Part shown: positions 1 through 7,024 of the stretch, piece by piece
Layout: each line of letters opens with the position of its first letter
Position numbering within the stretch: position 1 is the first letter of the stretch
IMG/VR virus record: IMGVR_UViG_3300046001_009672
Location: 1-39,952 of that record
Length of the DNA stretch: 39,952 nucleotides
From: a virus
Reading direction: 5' to 3' (one strand)
The notes under the pieces: generated by a model
What the model was told of the DNA's origin: nothing
Database searches by the model: none
Seen by the model: the letters and a program-made list of their open reading frames with translations, nothing else
Program-made: the position numbers and the translations under genes

Positions 1-259
1 TAATTTCTTTAACTAGTTTATCGATATTAACAACACAACCTAAACCAATAATTGATTTAATTCCATAAAATACACCAACAGGAACCAAATGAGTTACGAA
101 TTTATTACCATTATGATAAACAGTATGCCCTGCGTTTCCACCCCCATTATATCTAATAACGTGAGTGTATTCTTTACTTTGGGCTAAAAAATGAGCAACT
201 TTACCTTTACCTGTGTCTCCTGCTTGCAAATCTACAACTACATCAGCATATTTTATCAT
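1..259 (-). CDS. purA: Adenylosuccinate synthetase (PurA/PurZ family), N-terminal part, cut by window edge
   Basis: This reading frame starts with ATG at 257-259 and runs out of the window, so only about 86 residues are visible. They match the start of adenylosuccinate synthetase, which joins IMP (or a dGMP analogue in PurZ) to aspartate using GTP. The P-loop-like motif GDTGKGK is at residues 14-20 and NAGHT, with the catalytic-type His45, at 42-46, followed by a THLVP stretch. The DLQ-G-TGKG spelling resembles PurZ proteins of 2-aminoadenine phages, but the Asp that PurZ replaces is still present (Asp15), as in true PurA. The leader is GAAAAATAAGTT, the A-rich start signal used by neighbouring genes. 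Family call is firm; PurA versus PurZ activity is open. Confidence 0.88.
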   Translation of the reverse strand, partial: MIKYADVVVDLQAGDTGKGKVAHFLAQSKEYTHVIRYNGGGNAGHTVYHNGNKFVTHLVPVGVFYGIKSIIGLGCVVNIDKLVKEI

Positions 260-262
260 AAC

Positions 263-556
263 TTATTTTTCTTCAGTTTTTTTAAATTTAGGAGAACAAC
301 CAAGCAGGATTGTGTTTTTAAATAAATCCTGCCTATGTGACCTTATTTTATATTGTTTAATAACATCACTCATAATTTCAGAAAATTCATATTCACAAAT
401 TTCATGAGCGTTATAATCAATTACCTTTTTACCATTTTCATTTGTAGTAGCGTTTTTTAACAATTCATCAAAATCGGCTGGTGGGGTAGATGCTTTATAT
501 AATTTCCTGTAGCACTCAGTCAATGCTTTTTCTTCATTTGGGGTTACATACATCAT
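263..556 (-). CDS. Unrecognised 97-aa protein
   Basis: A 97-residue soluble, mixed-charge protein that I do not recognise. It has no signal peptide, membrane segment or cysteine motif. Its start overlaps the TGA stop of the upstream phosphatase (ATGATG shares bases with TGA), which suggests translational coupling. The second Met is an equally possible start. It ends 3 nt before the purA-like start codon, so the phosphatase, this gene and the purA-like gene probably share a transcript. Confidence 0.8.
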   Translation of the reverse strand: MMYVTPNEEKALTECYRKLYKASTPPADFDELLKNATTNENGKKVIDYNAHEICEYEFSEIMSDVIKQYKIRSHRQDLFKNTILLGCSPKFKKTEEK

Positions 557-1272
557 AATTTCCCTACTTTAAGTTCACCATCGTATATCAAATATTCCTT
601 TGAAGGTAAAGCATCAATCATATAGTATTTTCCTCCCATTGATTTATCTGTTGCTTTCATATCAATAGAGTTGACTTGGGTGTGGCCTATGATTTGGATG
701 AACCTACCTTTGATAGAATCTTTTCCTCTTTTTCTATTTGATATTAACAAAGACCGTGTACGAATCCAAATTGGTGATTGAACTACATCATCACCATACG
801 GGTCCCATCCATTGAATCTAAAAATAAATGGACTATATGTGAATGTTTCATTTAATTTCTCAACTAAATTATCACAATTCCAAGTGTTTTTAAACCACCT
901 ATCCATAAATACTGAAGATACACCTGCGTGGGTACATAGGAACTTATCAAACGAATATGCCATTTGAAGGTGTTCCATATTTTCTTTCAGCACCATTCCT
1001 ATATCAAATTTAAGAGCAGGTTGAAAACCACTATAGGTTTCACCAACATTCATATAATGAAAGTCGTGATTACCTACTAATAGGATAACTTCTTTACCGC
1101 TTGTCTTTTTATATTCAACTATTTCCTTAAAGTTGTGTATTTGATCTATACCTGGTACACTAAAACTATCAAAGTAATCTCCAATAAAGATAACCCTGTC
1201 AGGGTTTTCTTTTGCTACAATGTCCTTCCAAATTGGACGGCCGTGGATATCTCCAATGAATATTGTTTTCAT
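553..1272 (-). CDS. Calcineurin-like metallophosphoesterase
   Basis: A 239-residue protein with the ordered metal-binding motifs of PP1/PP2A-like and diadenosine-tetraphosphatase-like phosphoesterases: GDIHG at 7-11, GDYFDS at 31-36, GNHD at 67-70, THAGVS near 114-119 and IIGHTQ near 195. The two-metal active site therefore looks complete. Members hydrolyse phosphoproteins or dinucleotides; lambda phage carries a protein phosphatase of this class. The substrate here cannot be read from sequence. The gene heads its own transcription unit: a strong promoter match lies immediately upstream, with the -7 box only four bases before ATG. Confidence 0.9.
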   Translation of the reverse strand: MKTIFIGDIHGRPIWKDIVAKENPDRVIFIGDYFDSFSVPGIDQIHNFKEIVEYKKTSGKEVILLVGNHDFHYMNVGETYSGFQPALKFDIGMVLKENMEHLQMAYSFDKFLCTHAGVSSVFMDRWFKNTWNCDNLVEKLNETFTYSPFIFRFNGWDPYGDDVVQSPIWIRTRSLLISNRKRGKDSIKGRFIQIIGHTQVNSIDMKATDKSMGGKYYMIDALPSKEYLIYDGELKVGKL

Positions 1273-1276
1273 ACTT

Positions 1277-1308
1277 AAATATACAAAATAATTTCCGTAT
1301 TTCCAAAT
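1277..1308 (-). promoter_or_regulatory. Bacteroidota-type promoter for the phosphatase gene
   Basis: On the minus strand, ATTTGG (1303-1308) is followed after exactly 17 bases by TGTATATTT (1277-1285). The -7 box lies four bases upstream of the ATG at 1272, so the predicted transcription start falls at or next to the start codon. The message may be leaderless or nearly so. The 17-bp spacing is shared with the other promoter matches in this window. Confidence 0.7.
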
Positions 1309-1359
1309 CTTACTTACACAAATACATCATATTCCTGGTGTATAAGTGAAGGAAAACTG

Positions 1360-1388
1360 GACAAATAAACGAGTTATCAGTAATAAAA
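1360..1388. repeat. Copy 1 of a 29-bp repeat flanking a small membrane gene
   Basis: A 29-bp stretch matches 1573-1601 at about 25 of 29 positions in the same orientation; the shared core is CGAGTTAT-N-AGTAATAAAA. This copy covers the stop codon of the 52-residue membrane gene, and the other lies upstream of that gene's start. The role is unknown. Confidence 0.5.
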
Positions 1389-1535
1389 TTTGCTAAGTAT
1401 CCAGCAACCAAAAATGATTACTCCGCTTACTATAGCTGTTATGATACCTATAAAAACAATATCTCTATTTGTAACGTATGGTTCAAACCATTCACCACCA
1501 TCGTATTTGTCTAACCAGTCTTTTATATTTTTCAT
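1377..1535 (-). CDS. Small single-span membrane protein (52 aa)
   Basis: A short reading frame of 52 codons plus TGA, starting with ATG at 1533-1535. The first ~25 residues are polar with a WLDKYDGGEWFEP stretch. Residues about 27-47 form one hydrophobic helix (IVFIGIITAIVSGVIIFGCW) and the protein ends SKFYY. The charge layout suggests N-terminus outside or in the cytoplasm with one anchor. Function is unknown; small membrane proteins of this size in phages may be holin-like or exclusion factors, but nothing specific supports that. Direct repeats flank the gene. Confidence 0.6.
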   Translation of the reverse strand: MKNIKDWLDKYDGGEWFEPYVTNRDIVFIGIITAIVSGVIIFGCWILSKFYY

Positions 1536-1572
1536 AATCGGTAAGTTTAACTTCGGTGGGGGTTGGGGGTTA

Positions 1573-1601
1573 GATAAATATGCGAGTTATAAGTAATAAA
1601 A
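1573..1601. repeat. Copy 2 of the 29-bp repeat
   Basis: Same orientation and about 25 of 29 positions identical to 1360-1388. It lies between the stop of the 91-residue gene and the start of the 52-residue membrane gene. Next to it is a G-rich run on the plus strand (1555-1570, mostly G and T), C-rich in the transcript. Confidence 0.5.
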
Positions 1602-1652
1602 CAAAAATTATGAGTTTAATTTATTTGAAAAATCTGGCAGTGACTTCCCATA

Positions 1653-1928
1653 CTAATCCCCACCCATAACATCAATCTCTTTTAACTGCTCAAATAACTC
1701 TTTCACTTCAAAAGATTTTTTTTGCAACATTTCTGTAATAACTTCAATTTTACCAATCCTATATGCGTTAAATCTTTGATATTCTTCCTTTTTCATTTTA
1801 TCTTCCGCCACCAATAATAAATCCGCTTTTACTTCTGATGTTTCATTTCTTTTAATTACTTCAATAATATCTTCAACTGCTGTCGTGATTTTTATTGGTT
1901 CAGTTTGTTCTCCATTAAATTTTTCCAT
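1653..1928 (-). CDS. Unrecognised 91-aa helical acidic protein
   Basis: I place the start at the ATG of 1926-1928 because it is directly preceded by AAAAATAAAAATT, the start-site motif of this phage. The frame stays open for 21 further codons upstream, but that extension runs into an inverted repeat and encodes an unlikely sequence. The protein is Glu/Lys-rich and probably alpha-helical, with no cysteines or membrane segment. Function unknown. Confidence 0.72.
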   Translation of the reverse strand: MEKFNGEQTEPIKITTAVEDIIEVIKRNETSEVKADLLLVAEDKMKKEEYQRFNAYRIGKIEVITEMLQKKSFEVKELFEQLKEIDVMGGD

Positions 1929-1977
1929 AATTTTTATTTTTAAATTGTATAATTTTTGTTTTACATACTTATAACAA

Positions 1978-2010
1978 ATGATAAACAACATTAAAACGAT
2001 TGTTTATCAT
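1978..2010. repeat. 11-bp perfect inverted repeat with 11-nt loop
   Basis: ATGATAAACAA at 1978-1988 is mirrored by TTGTTTATCAT at 2000-2010, with an 11-base centre. It lies between the stop of the 84-residue gene at 2034 and the start at 1928. There is no U-run after the stem, so it is a poor intrinsic terminator. A protein-binding dyad or a leader hairpin in the message of the 91-residue gene fits as well. Confidence 0.6.
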
Positions 2011-2033
2011 CCCACGTTATGTGTAATAAAAAT

Positions 2034-2288
2034 TTAATCCCAAGTCCTACTAACATCTTCCAAGTTCTCACCAGTGAAAGATTTGAACCTAATTTTAAGA
2101 TTATCTATAGTATCAAGTTCAATACCCCATATCTCATGATCAGTATTTAGTTGATATAATTCTTTATCAGGTGTTATGATAATCTTAAAATTATCATTTT
2201 CCTTATGAAAAAACATTTGTCCAAGTTCTTCATTTTCCTTATACTGAACAAAGTATTGTGTTATTTGGTTCAAATCTTTTATATCCAT
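2034..2288 (-). CDS. Unrecognised 84-aa protein
   Basis: An 84-residue acidic protein with an alternating hydrophobic pattern suggestive of a small beta-rich fold (for example FKIIITPDKELYQL and IWGIELDTIDNLKIRF). No known motif. A-rich leader (AATATAAAAAAT) before ATG. It follows a weak promoter match just downstream of the previous stop codon. Function unknown. Confidence 0.75.
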   Translation of the reverse strand: MDIKDLNQITQYFVQYKENEELGQMFFHKENDNFKIIITPDKELYQLNTDHEIWGIELDTIDNLKIRFKSFTGENLEDVSRTWD

Positions 2289-2292
2289 ATTT

Positions 2293-2324
2293 TTTATATT
2301 TTCATTGTTTCGAGATTTCCAAAT
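2293..2324 (-). promoter_or_regulatory. Weak promoter-like site
   Basis: ATTTGG (2319-2324, minus strand) is followed at 17 bases by AAATATAAA (2293-2301). The -33 box and spacing match the family seen elsewhere, but the -7 box departs from TGTATATTT. It would serve the 84-residue gene. Confidence 0.35.
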
Positions 2325-2831
2325 TTAATCCCACCAACTCTTTAGGCCTGTTTTCTTGTCTTTTATGATACTACAAAATTCTCCCCATTCCTTTTTTTCC
2401 AATTCAGCTGAATATGCAAATACTTCACCATTGTGTTTTCTTTCTTCATCTGTTAGATTATCTTCATAAGTAAATGAGTTGCCATCACTATCCAGTGGAA
2501 TAAAATCACCATCACGATCAATTAACTCACCACATTTTTCTTCAGCCATATCCATATACACATAAGTATCCAATTGGTTTTTTAGGATTTCACTTGCTCT
2601 TTCCATTTTAGCAGCTTTAGGAATGCGGGTAGAATCAACTTCTGTACTTTTAGTTTTGGTTTTATCCTCCATATGTTCAATAGCTATCTGCATAAATTGT
2701 AATAGAGAATGGTAATCCCACCACCTAAATTCATAAAGTGGTTTTCTAAACCTCCAAATATTTTTGAAAAAGTTTATTGTACATTTTACCTGATAGATAA
2801 ATTCGGTATAGTAATATTTAAGGCTGTTCAT
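2325..2831 (-). CDS. Unrecognised 168-aa protein, aromatic-rich
   Basis: The N-terminal 50 residues are rich in aromatic and basic residues (IWRFRKPLYEFRWWDYHSLL), the rest is acidic, and it ends in SWWD. The middle (about 60-105) looks helical. There is no clear membrane span, although residues 1-35 could be amphipathic. The start overlaps the previous stop by 14 nt. I recall similar W/D-rich small proteins in large phages, but I cannot name a family. Confidence 0.8.
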   Translation of the reverse strand: MNSLKYYYTEFIYQVKCTINFFKNIWRFRKPLYEFRWWDYHSLLQFMQIAIEHMEDKTKTKSTEVDSTRIPKAAKMERASEILKNQLDTYVYMDMAEEKCGELIDRDGDFIPLDSDGNSFTYEDNLTDEERKHNGEVFAYSAELEKKEWGEFCSIIKDKKTGLKSWWD

Positions 2832-3216
2832 AGTCTGATATTAATTGGTTAAGTAAATCTTTTCTTTCCTCATCTGTCATAATTTTATATTTTGAGAGAT
2901 AATAATCATTTACTTTATTTTCTTCTAAATACTGATGTAGTTCTTCTATGGTTCTGCATAGTTCATTTCCATCTTTATCTGTCATTGTTAAGTCGGTTCG
3001 TTCTCCAAAATTCTTTTCATAACACCACCAATCAAATGTATCTCTACCTTCCCGACCATAGATTGAACCAATCAACATAGAGATAACACTTTCGTATGGG
3101 CCTGTAAAGTTTATATGGTCAATACCTGCTTCATATGCTTTATCTAATTTTTCTTGTTGTTCTTTAAGTTCAAAAACAATTCTTTCAAATACTTCCAGTC
3201 TTATGCTGTAATCCAT
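2818..3216 (-). CDS. Unrecognised 132-aa acidic protein
   Basis: An acidic soluble protein of 132 residues with no motif that I can assign. The sequence IGSIYGREGRDTFDWWCYEKNFG around residues 50-72 is its most distinctive part. It overlaps its upstream neighbour by 16 nt and its downstream neighbour by 14 nt, so it is probably co-transcribed and translationally coupled with both. Confidence 0.8.
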   Translation of the reverse strand: MDYSIRLEVFERIVFELKEQQEKLDKAYEAGIDHINFTGPYESVISMLIGSIYGREGRDTFDWWCYEKNFGERTDLTMTDKDGNELCRTIEELHQYLEENKVNDYYLSKYKIMTDEERKDLLNQLISDYEQP

Positions 3217-3506
3217 TCTGTTTTGTTTTTAAGTTGAATAGTTTCACTCCCATCATACTCATTGATAATAAAATCTTCACCTTCATCTACCCACACTACG
3301 ACTAAATCTCCAACTCCACCTGTATAAACATCCGGATAAGTATTCATAACATACTCTTCTGCTCCATCAAAATTTTCCGATTCAACCAACTCTACTAACT
3401 TTGGGTCAAATATTGCTTCAATGGGAGCTCCATAACTATGAAATCCAGCCCCAAACCCATATGAAATAAGAACTGCTACTTTACCATCTCTAATTACTTT
3501 GTCCAT
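3201..3506 (-). CDS. Unrecognised 101-aa protein, first gene of a unit
   Basis: A 101-residue acidic protein; the N-terminal part has a Gly-rich stretch (SYGFGAGFHSYGAP) and the rest is strand-like with many Asp/Glu. No family recognised. The ATG is preceded by the full start motif AAAAATAAAAGTT and a promoter whose -33 box lies inside a terminator hairpin. It is the first gene of a run that continues to the 2034 gene. Confidence 0.82.
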   Translation of the reverse strand: MDKVIRDGKVAVLISYGFGAGFHSYGAPIEAIFDPKLVELVESENFDGAEEYVMNTYPDVYTGGVGDLVVVWVDEGEDFIINEYDGSETIQLKNKTEWITA

Positions 3507-3528
3507 AACTTTTATTTTTTATTTACGT

Positions 3529-3560
3529 GAATATACAAAAAGAGGTTGGGATCTCCAACC
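3529..3560 (-). promoter_or_regulatory. Promoter overlapping a terminator hairpin
   Basis: On the minus strand, GGTTGG (3555-3560) and TGTATATTC (3529-3537) are spaced by exactly 17 bases. The -33 box is one arm of the terminator stem at 3542-3562, so the end of the SPFH unit and the start of the next unit share DNA. Confidence 0.6.
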
Positions 3561-3562
3561 TC
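3542..3562 (-). terminator. Rho-independent terminator after the SPFH gene
   Basis: A perfect 8-bp stem (GAGGTTGG / CCAACCTC) with a 5-base loop is followed on the minus strand by TTTTT. It begins 28 bases after the stop codon of the SPFH gene, so it should end that transcript. Confidence 0.8.
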
Positions 3563-3589
3563 AATTTGCAAAAACCACAATTATTTTTT

Positions 3590-4450
3590 CTATTTACCCA
3601 AATTATACATCATATTAGTTCCTGAACCCAGTTGTGTGGTAGGTAGAACTCCATTCCACTTATTAATGTATTCAAGTTGTAACAGCAATGGTGTTAAGGT
3701 TTGTTGTTTCATCCTATTGGCTTCAGCTTCAGCTTTGGCCGATGTCAACATTGCTTGGGCATTACCTTCAGCTTGAGCAATTTTAATTTTGGCTTCAGCT
3801 TCAGCTTGTTTTACCCTATTCTCAGCAGTAAGTGCAGATTGTACAGCATTGTTCTTAGCCTCAATAGCTTTCTTAAATGTTTCAGGATAAACGAGGTTTG
3901 ATGTGAATTGAGCCAAAATAAAACCTTCAGGTAGTAGATGTGATTCCAAAACCTTTCGAACCTTTACTTCAAATTGTTCACGATTAGAAATTAGTTCATC
4001 GGCTGTATATGAGTTGGCGACCAAACGGAACGCATCGTAAACAGCAGTTTTAAGAAACCCAGATTCAATTTCATCCAATGTGACCCGGTATTTACTGAAG
4101 ATATAAGGTGCTTTTTCTCGTTTTACTGAATAATTCAATAGTGGTGATACGTGAAACTCAGAACCATCTTTTGAGTTGACCACAAATGATTCATCTGGGT
4201 TGTCTTCACCATTGTTCTTATACTCTTTGTGTTGAACAAAGGTTGGGAACTCAATAATTTTTGTGGTGAATGGGTTGTAGAATACAAGCCCAGTTACTTC
4301 GGTAACATCATCTACACCTTTACCATCTCCATAGAGATTTACTTTGACACCAACGTGCCCCGCATCGATTCGTTCCCAAATTGAGAAACTGAGAAATAGA
4401 AGAAGCACACCAGCAATTAGCCCGGCTAAAATTTTAAAAGGATTTTCCAT
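3590..4450 (-). CDS. SPFH/prohibitin-like membrane protein
   Basis: A 286-residue protein with an N-terminal membrane anchor at about residues 6-24, followed by an SPFH (band 7) domain beginning AGHVGVKVNLYGDGKGVDDV and reaching to about residue 200. Then comes an Ala/Glu/Lys-rich coiled coil (about 195-250: KNNAVQSALTAENRVKQAEA), the normal prohibitin/HflK-HflC layout and length. SPFH proteins assemble as membrane rings and tune proteases or lipid domains; in a phage this could affect the host FtsH-HflKC complex or envelope. Its partner may be the small two-span protein encoded just upstream. A terminator hairpin ends the unit. Confidence 0.88.
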   Translation of the reverse strand: MENPFKILAGLIAGVLLLFLSFSIWERIDAGHVGVKVNLYGDGKGVDDVTEVTGLVFYNPFTTKIIEFPTFVQHKEYKNNGEDNPDESFVVNSKDGSEFHVSPLLNYSVKREKAPYIFSKYRVTLDEIESGFLKTAVYDAFRLVANSYTADELISNREQFEVKVRKVLESHLLPEGFILAQFTSNLVYPETFKKAIEAKNNAVQSALTAENRVKQAEAEAKIKIAQAEGNAQAMLTSAKAEAEANRMKQQTLTPLLLQLEYINKWNGVLPTTQLGSGTNMMYNLGK

Positions 4451-4463
4451 AGTTTTTTGTTTT

Positions 4464-4670
4464 TTAGTTTTGTTTTGTTGTGGTTTTTGTTTTAAAAATG
4501 AATTGTAAAATTAAGTAAGAAATGTATATTCCTCCAAGCAAAATAGTTACACCAACGAAAAAAGCAATTGTTGATGGCATATTCATCAGAAAGAAACTGA
4601 ATTTCATTAGTTCTGAAAATGCTAATCCAAGTAGGATACAGGAGAATGTTTTAATTAAAATGTTTTTCAT
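4464..4670 (-). CDS. Two-span membrane protein (68 aa)
   Basis: A 68-residue protein with two hydrophobic segments, about 7-28 and 34-58, a short turn with Asn-Met-Pro between them, and a basic Lys/Thr-rich C-terminal tail. No known family. It lies 13 bases upstream of the SPFH gene and may work with it at the membrane. Function unknown. Confidence 0.78.
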   Translation of the reverse strand: MKNILIKTFSCILLGLAFSELMKFSFFLMNMPSTIAFFVGVTILLGGIYISYLILQFIFKTKTTTKQN

Positions 4671-4673
4671 AGT

Positions 4674-5333
4674 TTATTTTTTATTTTCTAATTCTTCTAA
4701 ATAATCCTCAAGATCTTTTGAGGTCATAAATGTTTTATTAAAGTCAGGTTCAATTTTCTTAATTTGGTTAATCGTATCTTCTCTTTTACCAACTTTGTAA
4801 TAATAATCTTCAATAGCATCCGCCAAATCTTGAATGTATTTTGGAGCAGCAACTGAGATTCTTAGATCATACCATTGCCATTTTGTTTTATAATCTGTGA
4901 ATGTAATTCCTTTGGTTAGTTTTGTATGTAAATTATGTAGTGCCCAATTACGAACTCTTACAATGGATTTATCATTACCAAATACATCGAGAAATCTAAG
5001 AAACCAACGAGGGCACCACCAAGGTTTTGCTTCATAGTCCATAGCTAAAACCAATGGGACCATAACTTTATCGTAGTTATTGTAATCAGGTACAGAACCT
5101 AAATAACCATACTTTTCAGAAAATCTTTTGGGAAAGAATATGTAACGAATATCATCCCACTCTACATCACGAGTATAAACTATACCTTTCTTTCTACCTC
5201 TCCAAAATAGGAGAGATTGTCCAAAGTCTTTGACTTTATCAATAAGTGGACGATTGTCCTTAAAAGGGCCAAATTTACTTTTTTTCATATCAAAGGGGTC
5301 TGAATCGTATAAGTCAGGATTAATTTGTGTCAT
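4674..5333 (-). CDS. Unrecognised 219-aa protein
   Basis: A soluble protein with many aromatic residues (KPWWCPRWFLRFLDVFGND around 105-125) and an acidic helical C-terminus (about 165-219). It lies between a 74-residue gene (2-nt gap) and the two-span membrane gene (3-nt gap), so it is probably in the same unit. I recognise no catalytic motif. Confidence 0.82.
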   Translation of the reverse strand: MTQINPDLYDSDPFDMKKSKFGPFKDNRPLIDKVKDFGQSLLFWRGRKKGIVYTRDVEWDDIRYIFFPKRFSEKYGYLGSVPDYNNYDKVMVPLVLAMDYEAKPWWCPRWFLRFLDVFGNDKSIVRVRNWALHNLHTKLTKGITFTDYKTKWQWYDLRISVAAPKYIQDLADAIEDYYYKVGKREDTINQIKKIEPDFNKTFMTSKDLEDYLEELENKK

Positions 5334-5335
5334 TA

Positions 5336-5560
5336 TTAGTATGTAATATCGTCTACTCTTCCTTCTTGTAATTGTTCTTCAAACTCAGTAATGATCATAT
5401 CGTATAACGGGTCATTTTCATCTATAATGTCTTTACCATTAGCTGAAAATAGTGTATAGGTAAGGCTTGCAAAGTCTTGCTCTTCAACCAATTTATATTG
5501 GATTCCTTGGTAATTGACTTTAATTATAGATGTGTTTTGGATAATTTCAAATGTGTTCAT
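5336..5560 (-). CDS. Unrecognised 74-aa acidic protein
   Basis: A 74-residue acidic protein with a beta-like N-terminal half (IIKVNYQGIQYKLVEEQDF) and an acidic C-terminus. The ATG is preceded by CAAAATAAAAGTT, nearly the full start motif. No family recognised. Confidence 0.75.
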   Translation of the reverse strand: MNTFEIIQNTSIIKVNYQGIQYKLVEEQDFASLTYTLFSANGKDIIDENDPLYDMIITEFEEQLQEGRVDDITY

Positions 5561-5565
5561 AACTT

Positions 5566-5859
5566 TTATTTTGAATCTCTTTTTAATAGGTTTACGAAAG
5601 AAATTATATTATTGTTTAAGTAATTTTCCATTTTTTCCATATCTCTTTTGGTAGATTCACTTGCCATACTGAAACAGCATAAATCGTGTCTTGATTGATG
5701 ATACTCTATAGAATCATCATTACGGCGAGACTCTGCTTTAGGTATAAGATAAATTCGGCCATAACCCTCACTGTCATCAATTTCGTATTGCGGGAAGTTT
5801 TCTTCAACGTAAGCATAAAACCTAGAGTTTATTTGCCTATGATATTCTTTCTGTGTCAT
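5566..5859 (-). CDS. Unrecognised 97-aa protein, first gene of a unit
   Basis: A 97-residue polar protein; the N-terminal part reads as a helix plus strands (YAYVEENFPQYEIDDSEGYG). It has two cysteines (DLCCF) but no zinc-binding pattern. It is directly downstream of one of the best promoters in the window, with a start motif AAAAATAAAAGTT before ATG. It probably leads the unit that continues through the SPFH gene. Confidence 0.8.
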   Translation of the reverse strand: MTQKEYHRQINSRFYAYVEENFPQYEIDDSEGYGRIYLIPKAESRRNDDSIEYHQSRHDLCCFSMASESTKRDMEKMENYLNNNIISFVNLLKRDSK

Positions 5860-5881
5860 AACTTTTATTTTTATAATACTT

Positions 5882-5925
5882 AAATATACAAATGAAGTTT
5901 TGTCAAGCCAAATTATTTATATGAC
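5882..5925 (-). promoter_or_regulatory. Strong promoter with upstream GTCATA element
   Basis: ATTTGG (5908-5913) and TGTATATTT (5882-5890) on the minus strand are 17 bases apart. A GTCATA box (5920-5925) sits seven bases upstream of TTTGG, the same spacing as at 8447-8490 and 9060-9103. It drives the 97-residue gene starting at 5859. Confidence 0.72.
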
Positions 5926-5929
5926 GTTT

Positions 5930-7021
5930 TTATGCCCCTGTTATAAAAAACGATTCATGCCCTAAGATACAATACCAGCAACTATGGAATGTCTCTATAA
6001 TTTTATTATGAACTAAATTAAAATCACATTTGCTATTTCTAAAATAAAGTCGTGTGTTTGGGTTAGTTGAAGAAAGGGTTGATTTTATTAGGGCAAAATC
6101 AGAAAGTATATTATTATCTACTTCAATAGCAATTTCATCAAATTTTTGATTTAAAGTATAATCATAGTAAATACTGTGATCATAATATAATTCTTTTAAT
6201 AGTTGCTTTTCATATAATTTTATATCAGATTTAATCAAAAGAATATCTTTAGATTCTTTAGATTTACAAAAATCCCCAAAAGATAATATTCTTGCAGTTT
6301 CCATTATTGGGAGGAAGTAAGTATAAGTACTTAGCTTATCAGAACATTTTAATTCAGGAAATTTATTCTCAATAAATAATCTTTCTCTTTCAATGTCGTG
6401 CAAAGTTTCTATAGATACTCCTTTTCTTGAAATAGAATTAAAATCACTTTTATCATATTGGTATAAAGTTCGAGGTAAATAAAGCCATTTACCTATTGTT
6501 TCTGTGTGTCTTACAATATTAGTATCATTTTGAAAATAAAGTAAAGTTCCATCATCGAAATCTTTAATTACATTTTTAAAAGCACGACACATAGGAGTTA
6601 AATCAAAAGTACTACTATTAAAATTCCAATATTCGGGAGCAGTTGAAATTCCATTATTGTGATATGCAAAAGCAAAACAACTTATACCTGCAACTTCAGG
6701 ATATTTTAAGAACATATGATGATATACTTCCAAAATTTTAGGATAAGCATAATCATCACTATCAAACATTACAACAATATCTCCCGTTGTCCCTCGTTGT
6801 GGGTTATAAAAACATTCTTTTTTACGAGACTGCTCATAATATTTAACCCTATGGTCTTTAGCACATATTTCTAACAATTTTTCTCGAGCTGAATTTTCTT
6901 CGGAAAAGTCGTCAGTTACAATCCACTCCCAATTAGTATAAGTTTGATCTAGTACCTGTTGATAGACTGATTCTACTAAATGACCTCTTTTATAAAACGA
7001 TGTGCTTATACTGAATTTCAT
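5930..7021 (-). CDS. Family 2 glycosyltransferase
   Basis: A 363-residue protein with a GT-A fold start (SISTSFYKRGHLVESVYQQV), the NWEWIVTDD segment at 30-38 and the metal/nucleotide-binding DSDD at 87-90, as in GT2 enzymes. It transfers a sugar from a nucleotide donor; acceptor and sugar are unknown. The C-terminal ~170 residues are not recognisable. It stands outside the main glycan cluster among small phage genes, with the promoter of the next unit just behind its stop codon. Confidence 0.87.
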   Translation of the reverse strand: MKFSISTSFYKRGHLVESVYQQVLDQTYTNWEWIVTDDFSEENSAREKLLEICAKDHRVKYYEQSRKKECFYNPQRGTTGDIVVMFDSDDYAYPKILEVYHHMFLKYPEVAGISCFAFAYHNNGISTAPEYWNFNSSTFDLTPMCRAFKNVIKDFDDGTLLYFQNDTNIVRHTETIGKWLYLPRTLYQYDKSDFNSISRKGVSIETLHDIERERLFIENKFPELKCSDKLSTYTYFLPIMETARILSFGDFCKSKESKDILLIKSDIKLYEKQLLKELYYDHSIYYDYTLNQKFDEIAIEVDNNILSDFALIKSTLSSTNPNTRLYFRNSKCDFNLVHNKIIETFHSCWYCILGHESFFITGA

Positions 7022-7024
7022 TGT

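Noticed and set aside
213-407. Plus-strand reading frames throughout the window (for example 213-407, 1390-1596, 12814-13119, 35281-35631)
   Set aside because: All lie opposite genes with recognised families or tight overlaps on the minus strand, lack promoters and the A-rich start motif, and encode low-quality hydrophobic sequence.
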